64,000 nt of DNA from Crenobacter caeni (GCF_010435965.1 NZ_JAAGAA010000009.1:1-64000); one strand, 5' to 3'; positions 17,992-27,933 are shown, counted from the stretch's first letter. Numbers and translations: made by a program. Notes: a model not told the origin generated them from the sequence alone.

Positions 17992-19569
17992 TTACGGTGC
18001 GGTCGGCCCCAGCGTCAGGTAGACGCTGCGCAGCGCCGCCGCTCCGGCCTCCCTTTCTAGCGCCGCCTGCCCGGTTACCGGGTAGGCGGTATTGTTTTGG
18101 GCGACGATGTCCTGCGCGGCGAGCAGCTTGCCGATATTGCGTGCGCGCGCCTCGGCGAGCGTGCGGGTGGTGCCGCCGGCCTCGTTCAGGCTCGCGTGCG
18201 CGGTGATGACTACCCGGGTGACGCCCCAGCGCTTGAGCGCCCAGACGCTGGCGTCGAACTGGCGCGACGCGTCGGCCGACAGCGAGTCTGCATCCGCGTC
18301 GAACAGGAGCGGCGGCAGCGCCGACACCGGCGGCACCACGCGGACCCGGTAGCCCGCGAATTTGGCCGCGAGCTGCCGCTCGGCCTCCTGCAGGGCCGGC
18401 AGGGAAGGCGCCGCGTCCGGCAGCAGGTAGACGGTCAGCGTGCGCGCGGCCTCGTCCTGGATCAGCCCGGACACCCGGGCCGGCAGCAGCGCGTCGACGC
18501 TGGCGCGCATGCTGCTGCCTTGCGCCTGGCTGCGCAGCAAGGCCGCGACCTGCTGGGTGAGCGCCCGGTCGCTGCGCGCGGTGTCGGTATTGGCGACCAG
18601 CTGGTCGACCGAAAGCGCTGTCGCGCGGCCGAAGCGCGCATCCAGCACCGCCTCCAGCTTTTTGGGCAGCGCCTCGTCGAAGTGGCGGGTGAGCACGATC
18701 AGTTGGATGCGCGGCGCGGTGTCCCCCGGCGTCTGCTGCACCGTCAACTGCTGGATGCGGGTGTCGGCCGGCAGCGTGTTGCTGACGATGTCCTGCACCT
18801 GGCGCGACAGGATCGCCTGGTTGACCGAGCTGTCCAGCGTGCGCACCAGGGGGATGGACAACAGCGCGAGCACCAGCGCCCCCACCGCGCCGCGCCACGC
18901 GAAGTCGGCGGCGCGCGGCCATTTGCCGAAACCGTACCATAGCGACACGCCGGCGACCGAGAAGGCGATCGCCAGCATATTGGTCAGGAACAAGAGGAAG
19001 GCGCCGGAGAAGATCTCCCACGACGCGTTGGCCCAGCCGTAGCCGCTGGTTGCCAGAGGCGGCATCAGCGCGGTGGCGATGGCGACGCCGGCGAAGGTGC
19101 CGCCTTGTGCGCGGATGATCGAGAAGCCGGCGACCAGCCCGGAGAACACGGCGACCAACAGGTCGAAGAAGTTCGGGTTGGTGCGCGCGAGAATCTGCGC
19201 GGTCGGCGGGATGAACGGCGAGATGGTGACGATGCTGTAGCTGGTCACCAGCGCCGCCGCGACGCCGAAGGCGAGCGCGACGCCGGCGCGCCGCCCGCTG
19301 ACCGGGTCGGTCTTGGCGATCGCGTAGCCCAAAAGGTTGATCGGCCCCATCAGGGGCGCGATCAGCATCGCGCCGATCACCACGGCGGCCGAGTCGAGCA
19401 GCAGCCCCAGCGTCGCGATCGCGCACGAGACGAACACCAGGAACACGAAGGCCGGCGTCAGCTCGCCGTTCTCCTGCATTGCCCGCTCGACCGCGGCGCG
19501 GTCGACGTGCGCCTTGTGCCGCCCCCACCACTCGTCGACGATTGTCCCGAACAGGCTGCGCACCGCCAT
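17992..19569 (-). CDS. DUF389 membrane protein with C-terminal OmpA-like domain
   Basis: This 525-aa protein has two parts. Residues about 35-270 form a DUF389 membrane domain with several helices and conserved stretches such as [24 protein letters not shown] and [13 protein letters not shown] long soluble region follows, ending (about 420-505) in an OmpA-like fold: [11 protein letters not shown], then [14 protein letters not shown], then [11 protein letters not shown]. The usual GHTD of OmpA domains is replaced by TAHA. DUF389 proteins have no firm function. ATG 19569 is preferred over the GTG at 19581 because GTGGAG lies about seven bases before it. It is divergent from the chemoreceptor at 19732. 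Confidence 0.8.
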   Translation of the reverse strand: MAVRSLFGTIVDEWWGRHKAHVDRAAVERAMQENGELTPAFVFLVFVSCAIATLGLLLDSAAVVIGAMLIAPLMGPINLLGYAIAKTDPVSGRRAGVALAFGVAAALVTSYSIVTISPFIPPTAQILARTNPNFFDLLVAVFSGLVAGFSIIRAQGGTFAGVAIATALMPPLATSGYGWANASWEIFSGAFLLFLTNMLAIAFSVAGVSLWYGFGKWPRAADFAWRGAVGALVLALLSIPLVRTLDSSVNQAILSRQVQDIVSNTLPADTRIQQLTVQQTPGDTAPRIQLIVLTRHFDEALPKKLEAVLDARFGRATALSVDQLVANTDTARSDRALTQQVAALLRSQAQGSSMRASVDALLPARVSGLIQDEAARTLTVYLLPDAAPSLPALQEAERQLAAKFAGYRVRVVPPVSALPPLLFDADADSLSADASRQFDASVWALKRWGVTRVVITAHASLNEAGGTTRTLAEARARNIGKLLAAQDIVAQNNTAYPVTGQAALEREAGAAALRSVYLTLGPTAP

Positions 19570-19731
19570 GGCCGACTCCACTTTGCTGACATCGATGGGT
19601 TATTGTGGATCAATTCTTATGCATTTTCATGGTCAACATGCAATGACAATCAAATTGCATGGAATGCGTATCAAATACATAATGCGCGCCAAGCGTCCGA
19701 TCGAGGCGCCGACCATACAGAGGGGAATTCC

Positions 19732-21621
19732 ATGCGTACACTCAAGGCGCGCCTGATCGGCGTCAACGCGCTGCTGCTGGCGCTGTTTGCCATGCTGCTG
19801 TTTGCCATCGTCTTCATGCAGGTCCGCAGCATGGCGCTGCAGGGCATCGCCAGCGAGCAGTTCACCACGCTCAAGGGACAGACCATCCTGATCGGCGACT
19901 GGGCGCGCGACAAGCAGAGCGTGCTGCTGGGCCGCTCGCAACGCTACGACAACGAAATCAACACGCTGGGGCGCGACCCGCAGTGGTTCCTGACGCAGGG
20001 CATGCAGGAAGGGCGCTTCATCGACCTGTACACCGGCTTCGCCGACAACAGCGCGCAATTCGCGTCGGGCTGGGTGCCGCCGGCGGATTACGCGGTGACC
20101 AGCCGCGGCTGGTACCAGCAGGCCCGTTCGGCCGGCAAGCTGGTGATGACCGACCCCTATGTCGACGCCGACACCAAGGCGATCGTGATCACCGCCGCGG
20201 TGCCGCTGCCAGGCAGCAATGGCGGCGTGCTCGCCGGCGACATCTCGATGACTGAGCTTGCGCGCACGCTCGCCTCGCTGCCGGTCGGCGGCAACGGCTT
20301 CAGCCTGCTGGTCGACAGCAAGGGCCATCTGATCAGCGCACCGGACAAGTCCATGCAGACCAAGCCGCTGACCACGCTGGTCCCCGCGCTGGACGGCGCG
20401 GCCATGCAAGCCGCCAGCGCCAGCAGGGAACTGACCGAGGTGGCGGTCGGCGGCAAGGCGATGCTCGCGTCGGTCGCCAAGGTCGACGGCCTGGGCTGGT
20501 ACATCGTGGTGCTCAGCGAAAAGGCGCTGGTGCTCGCGCCGCTTGAAGCGCTGTTCATGACGCTGGCCGCCATGACCGCCGGCGCGTTCCTGTTGATGCT
20601 GCCGCTGTCCGGGCTGGTGCAGGGGCGGATGCTCGCCGGCCTGACCCGCTTGCGCGACGCGATGGTCGAGATGGCCGGCGGCGAGGCGGACCTGACGCGC
20701 AAGCTCGCGGCCGACGGCAACGACGAGATCAGCCAGACCGCGCAGGCGTTCAACCGTTTCACCGCGCAACTGGGCGAACTGTTCGTCCAGCTGCGTGCCG
20801 AGGCGGCGCAGGTGGTCGGCGGCGTGGCCAGCGCCAGCAGCCGGGTCGGCGAGGTGGCGTCCGGCGCCAGCCAGATGGCAGCGGCGTCGGCGGCCAATAC
20901 CTCGACGCTTGAGCAACTGGGCGCGAGCATCTCGCAGGTCGCCGCCGGCGCCGGAGAGGCCGATTCGCTCGTCAAGTCGACCGGGCAGGCGCTGGAGTGC
21001 TGCGCCGACGATATCCACGCGCTCGCCGGCGACATGGAAAACACGCTGGGCTCGGTGCGCAGCCTCGAGGCGATGCTGGGCGTGCTCGACCGCCGCTCGC
21101 AGGAAATTTCCGGCATCACCGGCGTGATCCGCGACATCGCCGACCAGACCAACCTCTTGGCGCTGAACGCGGCGATCGAGGCGGCGCGCGCCGGCGAGCA
21201 GGGCCGCGGCTTCGCGGTGGTCGCCGACGAGGTGAGGAAGCTTGCCGAGCGTACGGCCAGCGCGACGCAGGAAATCAGCAGCAAGGTCGGCGCCATCCGC
21301 GAGGAGGCGCGCCGCGCTGCCGACGACGTGCAGGGGACGGTCAGCGTAGTCGGCGACAGCTCCGCGCGTACCGACGAGGCGGCCGCGCGCATCCAGAGCG
21401 TGCGGGCGTCGATGCGCCAGCTCTTGCAGCGCATGAGCGAGATTTCCGGCTCGACCAGCGAACAGCATCACGCCTCCGGCGAGATTGCCCGCAGCACCGA
21501 GGCGATCAACAGCCGCATCGTCGCCAACGAGGGCGCCTTGCAGGACATCAACGCGACGCTGGCACGGCTCTCCTCGCTTGCCGGGCAGATGGACAGCCGC
21601 TTCGGCAAGTTCCGCGTGTGA
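19732..21621 (+). CDS. Methyl-accepting chemotaxis protein, double-Cache sensor
   Basis: This 629-aa receptor has TM1 (about 8-30), a dCache_1 periplasmic domain, TM2 (about 275-297), HAMP and the signalling domain with [20 protein letters not shown]. The membrane-distal module has Y-x4-R-x-W-Y and TDPYVD, then AGDISM, the best match in this window to the amino-acid-sensing dCache motif. It resembles the tandem receptors at 14020 and 16118 but is more diverged. The true ATG at 19732 follows AGAGGGGA; the frame runs open far upstream through the antisense of the DUF389 gene, which is noise. A strong GC hairpin follows the stop. Confidence 0.93.
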   Translation: MRTLKARLIGVNALLLALFAMLLFAIVFMQVRSMALQGIASEQFTTLKGQTILIGDWARDKQSVLLGRSQRYDNEINTLGRDPQWFLTQGMQEGRFIDLYTGFADNSAQFASGWVPPADYAVTSRGWYQQARSAGKLVMTDPYVDADTKAIVITAAVPLPGSNGGVLAGDISMTELARTLASLPVGGNGFSLLVDSKGHLISAPDKSMQTKPLTTLVPALDGAAMQAASASRELTEVAVGGKAMLASVAKVDGLGWYIVVLSEKALVLAPLEALFMTLAAMTAGAFLLMLPLSGLVQGRMLAGLTRLRDAMVEMAGGEADLTRKLAADGNDEISQTAQAFNRFTAQLGELFVQLRAEAAQVVGGVASASSRVGEVASGASQMAAASAANTSTLEQLGASISQVAAGAGEADSLVKSTGQALECCADDIHALAGDMENTLGSVRSLEAMLGVLDRRSQEISGITGVIRDIADQTNLLALNAAIEAARAGEQGRGFAVVADEVRKLAERTASATQEISSKVGAIREEARRAADDVQGTVSVVGDSSARTDEAAARIQSVRASMRQLLQRMSEISGSTSEQHHASGEIARSTEAINSRIVANEGALQDINATLARLSSLAGQMDSRFGKFRV

Positions 21622-21630
21622 ACCGGCTAC

Positions 21631-21657
21631 CGGGGCCGCCCGTTAGGGGCGGCCCCG
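21631..21657. terminator. GC-rich terminator-like hairpin between convergent genes
   Basis: The 11-bp perfect stem CGGGGCCGCCC/GGGCGGCCCCG with a 5-base loop lies between the chemoreceptor and the FAD-linked dehydrogenase gene. No T tract follows on either strand, so termination may be weak or factor-assisted. Confidence 0.6.
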
Positions 21658-21680
21658 CGCTCTCCTGATCCGTCTGTTTC

Positions 21681-23075
21681 TTAGAGCGGCGTCAGCCACT
21701 TGCCGGGGTTCATCAGCCCCTTCGGGTCTAGCGTGCGCTTGAGCGCGCGCATGGTTTCCAGCGCGACCGGGTCCTTGTAGCGGGCAAGCCATTGTCCCTT
21801 GAGCTGGCCGACGCCGTGCTCGGCGGCGATGCTGCCGTGGCAGGCGGCGACATGCCGGTAGACGATCTCGTTGACTGCCGCCTCGTCGTCGAACAGCGCG
21901 GCGTTATCCGGCCGGGTGTGGCTGACGTTGTAGTGCAGGTTGCCGTCGCCGGCGTGGCCGAAGCAGGCGACGCGGCAGCCGGGGAAGGTTGCGGCGAGCT
22001 CGGCGCCGCAGGCGGTTATAAAGGCGGGGATCAGCGAGGCCGGCACGCCGATGTCGTGCTTGATGCTCGCACCCTCCAGCCTCTGCACTTCCGAGATGTC
22101 CTCGCGCAGCCGCCACAGCGCCAGCCGCTCGGCCTCGCTCTGCGCGATCACCCCGTCGACCATGTCCTGCTCGGTGAGCCAATCCACGAAGGCGTCGGTG
22201 AGCAAAGCCTCGTCGCCGCTGTCGGACAGTTCGATCAACAGCGCCCACGGTGCGATAAAGGGCAGCGTGTGGCCGTGTTTCTCCAGCAGCCGCTGGCAAC
22301 CTTCCTCGATCAGCTCGAACGCGGTCAGCCTGTCGCCGAAGCGCGCCTTGAGCAGCGACAGGTAGCCGATCGCCTGCTGGCTGTCGGCGACGCCCAGCCA
22401 GGCGGTGGCGCGCGCGCTCGGGCGCGGGAACAGCCTGAGCGTGGCGGCGGTGATGACCCCTAGCTGGCCTTCGGCGCCGATAAAGAGCTGCTTGATGTCT
22501 AGCCCGCTGGTGTCCTTGCGCAGGCCGCAGAGCAGGTCCATCACCCGCCCGTCGGCGAGCACCACCTCCAGCCCCAGCGTCAGCTCGCGCATGGTGCCGT
22601 AGCGCAGCACGGCGAGGCCGCCGGCGTTGGTGGAGAGGTTGCCGCCGATCTGGCAACTGCCTTCGGACGCGAGCGACAGCGGAAACAAGCGGCCCGCCTC
22701 GGCCGCCGCCTGCTGCACGGCGGCGAGGGTCAGCCCGGCCTCGACGGTGAGGGTGTCGTTGGCGGTGTCGACTTCGCGCACGCGGGCGAGCCTGGCGAGC
22801 GAGAGCAGCAGCGCGCGCCCGTCGGCCATCGGCGTCGCCGCGCCGCAGGTCGAGGTGTTGCCGCCTTGCGGCACCACCGGGATGTTTTCGGCGTGGCACA
22901 GCGCGAGCAGGGCGGACACTTCGGCGGTCGAGCCGGGGCGCACCAGCGCGCGGCACGCGCCGTGGTAGCGGCCGCGCCAGTCGGTGAGGCAGGCGGCGGT
23001 GTCTGCCGCGTCGGTCAGCACCTGCGCAGGGCCGACGATATCGGCCAGCCGCGCGAAGAGTTCGGTGTCGTTCAT
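21681..23075 (-). CDS. FAD-linked D-2-hydroxyacid dehydrogenase (GlcD/D2HGDH-like)
   Basis: This 464-aa flavoprotein has an N-terminal PCMH-type FAD-binding domain (about residues 35-215, with VPQGGNTSTCGAA and GGNLSTNAGG) and a C-terminal FAD-linked oxidase domain with FGHAGDGNLHYN and EHGVGQLK, whose His residues help bind metal and substrate. It ends LDPKGLMNPGKWL. The family oxidises D-lactate, glycolate or D-2-hydroxyglutarate to the 2-keto acid, passing electrons to the respiratory chain. Which substrate is used cannot be told. It is the last gene of a leftward operon; ATG 23075 overlaps the stop of the solute symporter gene, so uptake and oxidation of a hydroxy acid may be coupled. Confidence 0.88.
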   Translation of the reverse strand: MNDTELFARLADIVGPAQVLTDAADTAACLTDWRGRYHGACRALVRPGSTAEVSALLALCHAENIPVVPQGGNTSTCGAATPMADGRALLLSLARLARVREVDTANDTLTVEAGLTLAAVQQAAAEAGRLFPLSLASEGSCQIGGNLSTNAGGLAVLRYGTMRELTLGLEVVLADGRVMDLLCGLRKDTSGLDIKQLFIGAEGQLGVITAATLRLFPRPSARATAWLGVADSQQAIGYLSLLKARFGDRLTAFELIEEGCQRLLEKHGHTLPFIAPWALLIELSDSGDEALLTDAFVDWLTEQDMVDGVIAQSEAERLALWRLREDISEVQRLEGASIKHDIGVPASLIPAFITACGAELAATFPGCRVACFGHAGDGNLHYNVSHTRPDNAALFDDEAAVNEIVYRHVAACHGSIAAEHGVGQLKGQWLARYKDPVALETMRALKRTLDPKGLMNPGKWLTPL

Positions 23076-24511
23076 GGGGTTTCCTTTGAGCGCGAGGCGA
23101 GGGCCGCGGCGGCAAACGCGAGCGGCACCGAAACGAGCGCCGGGTTGGCCAAGGGTTGCAGCGGCGCGTCAAAACCGAACACCGCGACCCATACGCCGGG
23201 GCCGGCGACGATCAGCATGAGCGACGCGGCAAGGCCGGTGGCGAGCGTCGCGGCGGCGCCTGTCGCGCTCAGGCCCGGCCAGTACAGCGCGAGCAGCAGC
23301 ACCGGGAAGTTGGCCGACGCGGCCAGCGCGAAGGCGAAGCCCAGCAGCACCGCGATGTTCTGCTGCTGGAAGGCGATCGACACCGCTGCGGCGGCGAGCG
23401 CAAGCGTCAGCGCGCAGCCGCGCACGAAGGCGAGGCCGCGCCCGGGTAGAAGCTCGCGGGTCAGTGTCGCCGTCGCCGACAGCGTCAGCCCGGCCACCAC
23501 TGCGAGGATGGTCGCGAAGGCGACCGCGGCGACAAAACCCGCGAACAGCGGGCCGCCCAGCAGTTGCGCGAGGTGCAGCGCGGCCATATTGCTGCCGCCC
23601 TTGAGTGTGCCGTCCTCAGCGAAGAATTCGGCGTGGCCGGGCAGCAGCGCCAGCGCGCCGAAGCCGTCGATGAAATTCAGCGAAAACACCAGAGCGATCA
23701 GCAGGGTCGCCACCCGCGCCGCGCCCTGCGCACGCCGCGCGTCCGGTGCGCAGTAAAAGCGCATCAGCACGTGCGGCAGGCCGAGCAGGCCGAGCGTCAG
23801 CCCCAGCCCCAACGACATCAGTTCCAGCGGCGAAGCAAGCGCCTTCGACGGCAGGAACACCGCCTCGCCGCGCGCGGCGGCGGCCGCGTCGAACAGCCCA
23901 CCGATCTGCCAGTCGAAGCGCGCCATGGTCAGTGTGGCGAGCACCAGGGCGCAGCCGACCAGCAGCAACGCCTTGATCGCCTGTACCCAGGTGGTGGAGA
24001 GCATGCCGCCGCCGGCGACGTAGGCGAGGGTGAGCAGCGTCACCAGCAGCACGGCGAGGGTGTAGTCGAAACCGAATAGCAGGCCGAGCAGCTTGCCCGC
24101 GCCGACCAGTTGCACGACAAGATAAAACAGCGAGATGGTGAGCGACACGCCCGCGGCGAGTTTGCGCGGCGCGGCGTCGCCGAAGCGTTTGGCGAGCAGC
24201 TCGCCGACGCCGAACACGCCTTCTTCGCGCATCCGGCCGGCGATCAGTTGCGTCATCAGCGGCCAGCCGGCCAGCGTACCGACCGCGTAGGCGAGCGAGT
24301 CGTAGCCGGCCTGGTAGTAGAGGCCGGCCGCGCCGAGGAAGGCCGCAGCCGACAGGTAGTCGCCGGCCAGCGCGAAGCCGCCGAGTGCACTGCCGACGCG
24401 GCCGCCGGCGCTGAAGAACGCGCCTGCGGCGCCAGTACGCCGCGCTGCCCAGTGGCTGAGCGCGAGCGTGGCCAGCGCGAAGGGAATGAAGAACGCCAGC
24501 GCCGGGCTCAT
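23072..24511 (-). CDS. Sodium:solute symporter (ActP-like)
   Basis: This 479-aa integral membrane protein of the SSS family has about 12-13 predicted helices. Characteristic stretches are FFSAGGRVGSALGGFALAGDYLSAA near the start, YVAGGGMLSTTWVQAIK, and SATATLTRELL. It resembles the acetate permease ActP but is some 70 residues shorter. It probably imports a small carboxylate using Na+. ATG 24511 overlaps the stop of a 58-aa membrane protein gene (ATGA, 24508-24511), and its own stop overlaps the dehydrogenase start. Monocarboxylate or hydroxyacid transport is inferred from these neighbours. Confidence 0.87.
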   Translation of the reverse strand: MSPALAFFIPFALATLALSHWAARRTGAAGAFFSAGGRVGSALGGFALAGDYLSAAAFLGAAGLYYQAGYDSLAYAVGTLAGWPLMTQLIAGRMREEGVFGVGELLAKRFGDAAPRKLAAGVSLTISLFYLVVQLVGAGKLLGLLFGFDYTLAVLLVTLLTLAYVAGGGMLSTTWVQAIKALLLVGCALVLATLTMARFDWQIGGLFDAAAAARGEAVFLPSKALASPLELMSLGLGLTLGLLGLPHVLMRFYCAPDARRAQGAARVATLLIALVFSLNFIDGFGALALLPGHAEFFAEDGTLKGGSNMAALHLAQLLGGPLFAGFVAAVAFATILAVVAGLTLSATATLTRELLPGRGLAFVRGCALTLALAAAAVSIAFQQQNIAVLLGFAFALAASANFPVLLLALYWPGLSATGAAATLATGLAASLMLIVAGPGVWVAVFGFDAPLQPLANPALVSVPLAFAAAALASRSKETP

Positions 24512-24684
24512 CGCGCCGCCCTTGCCGGCCACAGGGCCAGCAACAACAACAGCGCGAATGCGGTCAGTGCCAGCAGTACCGAAACGGGCCAGGCACCGGC
24601 ACGCGCGGCGAGCCAGCCCGGCTGGAGCGCGAGCAACAGGTAGTAGAGCGCCGGCACGGCGGCGGTCGCAAACAGACGGAACAT
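24508..24684 (-). CDS. 58-aa two-helix membrane protein coupled to the symporter
   Basis: This short reading frame encodes MFRLFATAAVPALYYLLLAL and then a second hydrophobic helix rich in Leu and Ala, ending WPARAAR. Two transmembrane helices are predicted (about residues 4-20 and 34-53). It starts eight bases after the helicase stop and shares ATGA with the symporter start. ActP-type symporters are commonly preceded by a small membrane partner (DUF485 or DUF4212); this may be a shortened counterpart, though at 58 residues it is clearly smaller. The gene is missed by a 60-codon cut-off. Confidence 0.65.
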   Translation of the reverse strand: MFRLFATAAVPALYYLLLALQPGWLAARAGAWPVSVLLALTAFALLLLLALWPARAAR

Positions 24685-24691
24685 GTGTTTA

Positions 24692-26581
24692 TCAGGGCGT
24701 GGGTGTGAACAACTTGAAGAACGGCGAGGGCTCGACGCCTGCCGGCGCGTGCAGGGTGAGCTGCTGCTGCGCGCGGGTGAACGCGACGTAGGCGCGGCGC
24801 TTCTCGTCGGCGAGCGGTGCGCCGGCGAGCGGGAACAGGCCTTGCGATAGCTGGCAGACCACCACGTGCGGCCACTGGCGGCCCTTGGCGTGGAACACCG
24901 AGCCGACCGCGAGGTGGCGCTCGGGCGATTGCTGCGCGCGCCAGTGCGCCAGGTTCAGCGCCTCGCAGCGTGCGAGCCAGCTCGTTGCGGTTTCTCCGTG
25001 GCGCCCAAGGTGGGCGACGAGCGCGCGCCAGGCGTCGACGCGGCTCGTCGCCGCCTCGCCGGCCGGCGCGAACGCGGCGAGCGTCGCCTCCAGCTGGGTG
25101 TCGCGGGCGAACGCGGCCAGCAGCGGCGCAAGCTTGGCGTCGGGGGCGGCCGCGGCAAGCTGGCCGAGGGCCGCCTTCAGCGCGGCCTGCGCCTTGGCCT
25201 GCCGCGTATCCAAGGGCGCGGGCAGCGCGTCGACCAGCATCAGCAGTTGCGGCCAGTCGCCGGTTTCGGCCGCGAGGGCGGCGAGCTCGCGCCCTTCGTC
25301 GGCGGACAGCGCGAGCGCGGGCAGCGAGGCGATGCGCTGGGCGAGGCGCTCGCGGCGCTGGCGCTCGTAGCCGGCCTTGCGCGGGTCGCTGTCGGCACCG
25401 TGCGCGCGCCAGGCGGGCGCGGCCAACTGGGCGAGCGCCTGGATCAGCGTGCCTTCGCCGCCGCGCCAGCACGGCCAGCCGTCCAGTGTGTAGAAGGGAC
25501 GGCGCGCGTCTATCAGCGCGAGCTGCACGGCGACGGTCGACGCGCGGTCGCGGCAGATCAGCGCGGCGCCGTCGTGCAGGGCGGCGGCGAGTTCGGGCAG
25601 CGGCGCGCGGCTTGCGTCGATACGGGTCGGCCCGCCCGCACCGGTCAGCGGCGGCAGGCCGCGGCTGCGTAGCGGCGCGACCAGGCCGGCTAACCCGGCG
25701 CCGAAGCGGAAGGACACGGTCAGCGGCAGCACGGTCACCGGCGCGAACGCCTGGCGGAACAGCAGGAACACCGACGGCGCATCCGCCCCGCGCCACGCGT
25801 ACAGCACCTGGTCGCGATCGCCGACCGCCAGCACGCGGCTAACGCCGCCGCTCCACGCGGCAAGCCAGGCAAGCTGCAAGGCGCTGGTATCGTGGAATTC
25901 GTCGATCAGCAGCACGTCGCAGGCGAGCGTCGGCGCTGCGGCGAGCGCGTTTTCGTCAAAGCCCGCCATCAGGTCGTGGCAGGCGTCCTCGACCAGCCTA
26001 AAGCCGAAACCGTTATCGACGCGATGGATGCGGCGTAGCCGCTCGTATTCGCGCCACGCCTGCCACACGCTGGCCGGGCGGCCGAGGGTGGCGGCGACTT
26101 CTTCCTCGTCGGCATCTTCTAAAAGATCCGCCAGCCGGCCCTGGCGGATCAGGCGGAAGCTGTCGAGCAGGTCGATCAGCGACGCGGTATCCATGGGCAA
26201 CTGCACGGCGTCGGAGCCGGCATTGGCCTCGTTGACGCGGCTGACCACCGCGGGCAGCACGGTCTCGACCACCCAGTCGCGCTGCACGCGGCGCGCGTCG
26301 TCGATCAGCAAGCGGGCGGCCTCGCCGACGCACACCTCGTCGAAGGTCTGCACGGCGACGCTGCCGATATCGTGCCGCGCGAGGGTGGCTTCCAGGCTGG
26401 CCTTGCCGCTGCGGCTGAAGGTCAGCGCGCGCACGCGCTTGCCCTCGCGCACCGCGCGCGCGGCGGCGAGCGCGAGCAAGGTGGTCTTGCCGCTGCCGGC
26501 GGCCGCCTCCACCAGCAGGTGGCCGCCCGCGCAGTCGAGCACCGCCTGCTGTTCGGGCGACGGGGAGAGGGTGGGGCTCAC
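24692..26581 (-). CDS. UvrD/Rep-like superfamily 1 DNA helicase
   Basis: This 629-aa protein has the SF1 helicase motifs: Walker A AAGSGKTTLL (about residues 26-35), motif Ia with TFSR, Walker B LLIDEFHD, motif III VGDRDQVLYAWRGA, motif IV SFRFG, motif V FHAKGRQWPHVVV and motif VI YVAFTRAQQQL. It should be an ATP-dependent 3'-5' helicase or translocase; it is shorter than UvrD and is not RecB. The preferred start is GTG 26581, overlapping the aldehyde dehydrogenase stop as GTGA; no ATG is close. The frame stays open far upstream only as a shadow. Why a helicase lies within a metabolic operon is unclear. Confidence 0.82.
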   Translation of the reverse strand: MSPTLSPSPEQQAVLDCAGGHLLVEAAAGSGKTTLLALAAARAVREGKRVRALTFSRSGKASLEATLARHDIGSVAVQTFDEVCVGEAARLLIDDARRVQRDWVVETVLPAVVSRVNEANAGSDAVQLPMDTASLIDLLDSFRLIRQGRLADLLEDADEEEVAATLGRPASVWQAWREYERLRRIHRVDNGFGFRLVEDACHDLMAGFDENALAAAPTLACDVLLIDEFHDTSALQLAWLAAWSGGVSRVLAVGDRDQVLYAWRGADAPSVFLLFRQAFAPVTVLPLTVSFRFGAGLAGLVAPLRSRGLPPLTGAGGPTRIDASRAPLPELAAALHDGAALICRDRASTVAVQLALIDARRPFYTLDGWPCWRGGEGTLIQALAQLAAPAWRAHGADSDPRKAGYERQRRERLAQRIASLPALALSADEGRELAALAAETGDWPQLLMLVDALPAPLDTRQAKAQAALKAALGQLAAAAPDAKLAPLLAAFARDTQLEATLAAFAPAGEAATSRVDAWRALVAHLGRHGETATSWLARCEALNLAHWRAQQSPERHLAVGSVFHAKGRQWPHVVVCQLSQGLFPLAGAPLADEKRRAYVAFTRAQQQLTLHAPAGVEPSPFFKLFTPTP

Positions 26582-27933
26582 TTCTGCCACCAGGTCTTCA
26601 CGTTGACGAACTCGTACAGGCCGAACTCGGAGAGCTCGCGCCCGTAGCCGGACGCCTTGACGCCGCCGAACGGCAGCCTGAGGTCGGAGCTGGTGTAGCG
26701 GTTGATATAGACGGCGCCGGCCTCGATGCGCGCGCCGAGCGCGCGCGCGCGGTGGGTGTCGGCCGAGAAGATGCTGGCGCCCAGGCCGAACGGGGTGTCG
26801 TTGGCGACGCGGATCGCCTCGTCTTCGTCCGCCACGCGGATCACGCTGGCGACCGGGCCGAACACCTCCTCGTGCCAGACGCGGCAGCGCGGGTTCACCG
26901 CGTCGAGCACGGTCGCCGGGTAGTAGAAGCCGGCGCCGCCGCTCATCTGGCCGCCGCACAACAGCCGCGCGCCGTGCTGGATGGCGTCGAGCACCTGGGC
27001 GTGCAGCGCCTCGCGCAGGTCGGCGCGGGCAAGCGGGCCCAGCGTGGTCGCCGCATCGGTTGGCGGCCCCAGGCGTAGCGCACGCGCGTGTGCGGTGAAG
27101 CGCTCGACAAAGGCGTCGGCGATCTCGGGTACGACGATCAGCCGCTTGGCCGCGTTGCAGCTTTGCCCGGCGTCCCGGAAACGCGAGTGTGCAGCCTCGT
27201 ACGCCGCCTCGTCGAGGTCGGCGTCGGCCAGCACGATGAAGGGGTTGCTGCCGCCCAGTTCGAGCACGCTTTTTTTCAGGTGGCGGCCGGCGAGGCCGGC
27301 GATCACGCGGCCGGTCGCGGTCGACCCGGTAAACGCAACCGCGTCGCTCAGGCGGATCGCGTCCTCGACTTCTTCGTTGGCGAGCCAGGCTGTGTCGAAG
27401 GTGGCGATGCCGCTGCCTTGCACGATGTCGGTGAGCAGGCTGCTCGCGAGCGGCACCGACGGCGCCGGCTTGACCAGGCAGCCGTTGCCGGCGATCAGCG
27501 CGGGCACCGCGAAGCGCAGCACCTGCCACACCGGGTAGTTCCACGGCATCACCGCCAGCACGAGGCCCAAGGGCTCGAAGCTGACGCCGCTTCTGCTTGC
27601 CTGCGTCGGGATGTCGCGCGCGGCGAGTAGGCGCGGCGCAAGCTCTGCGTAGTAGCGGATCAGCTGGACCGACTTGTCGATCTCGGCGAGGCACTCGGCG
27701 GTGCGCTTGCCGACTTCCAGCGTCACCAGCGCCGCCAGTTCTTCGCGGCGGCGCTCGAGCGCGTCGGCCATCGCGCGCAGGGCCGTAGCGCGGTCGGTCA
27801 CGGGCTGCGCCGCCCAGTGTGCACGTGCCTCGCGCAGGCGGTGGACGCAGGCGGCCAGTTGGTCGGCCGTCCACGCCGGACGGGTATGTACCACCTCGCC
27901 GGTGGCCGAGTTGCAGCTGGTATACGCGTTCAT
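26578..27933 (-). CDS. NAD(P)-dependent aldehyde dehydrogenase (succinate-semialdehyde type, Sad/YneI-like)
   Basis: This 451-aa aldehyde dehydrogenase has PWNYPVWQ in the cofactor domain, FTGSTATGR, the general base Glu in LELGGSNPF and the catalytic Cys in DAGQSCNAAKR. The sequence around the catalytic Cys is typical of the Sad/YneI succinate-semialdehyde dehydrogenases. It oxidises an aldehyde to its acid with NAD(P)+. ATG 27933 gives the family N-terminus (MNAYTSCNSATGEVV); the frame extends 25 codons upstream without a ribosome site. It is the first gene of a leftward operon and overlaps the helicase start by GTGA. Confidence 0.9.
   Translation of the reverse strand: MNAYTSCNSATGEVVHTRPAWTADQLAACVHRLREARAHWAAQPVTDRATALRAMADALERRREELAALVTLEVGKRTAECLAEIDKSVQLIRYYAELAPRLLAARDIPTQASRSGVSFEPLGLVLAVMPWNYPVWQVLRFAVPALIAGNGCLVKPAPSVPLASSLLTDIVQGSGIATFDTAWLANEEVEDAIRLSDAVAFTGSTATGRVIAGLAGRHLKKSVLELGGSNPFIVLADADLDEAAYEAAHSRFRDAGQSCNAAKRLIVVPEIADAFVERFTAHARALRLGPPTDAATTLGPLARADLREALHAQVLDAIQHGARLLCGGQMSGGAGFYYPATVLDAVNPRCRVWHEEVFGPVASVIRVADEDEAIRVANDTPFGLGASIFSADTHRARALGARIEAGAVYINRYTSSDLRLPFGGVKASGYGRELSEFGLYEFVNVKTWWQK

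Noticed and set aside
19600..19613. TTATT-GTGG-ATCAA between the DUF389 gene and a chemoreceptor
   Set aside because: Two mismatches in one half-site; too weak to claim as an FNR box.
24692..27874. A single 1060-codon frame covering helicase and aldehyde dehydrogenase region
   Set aside because: The upstream 430 codons are a low-complexity Arg/Gly/Pro-rich shadow of the aldehyde dehydrogenase in another frame; the helicase starts near 26581.
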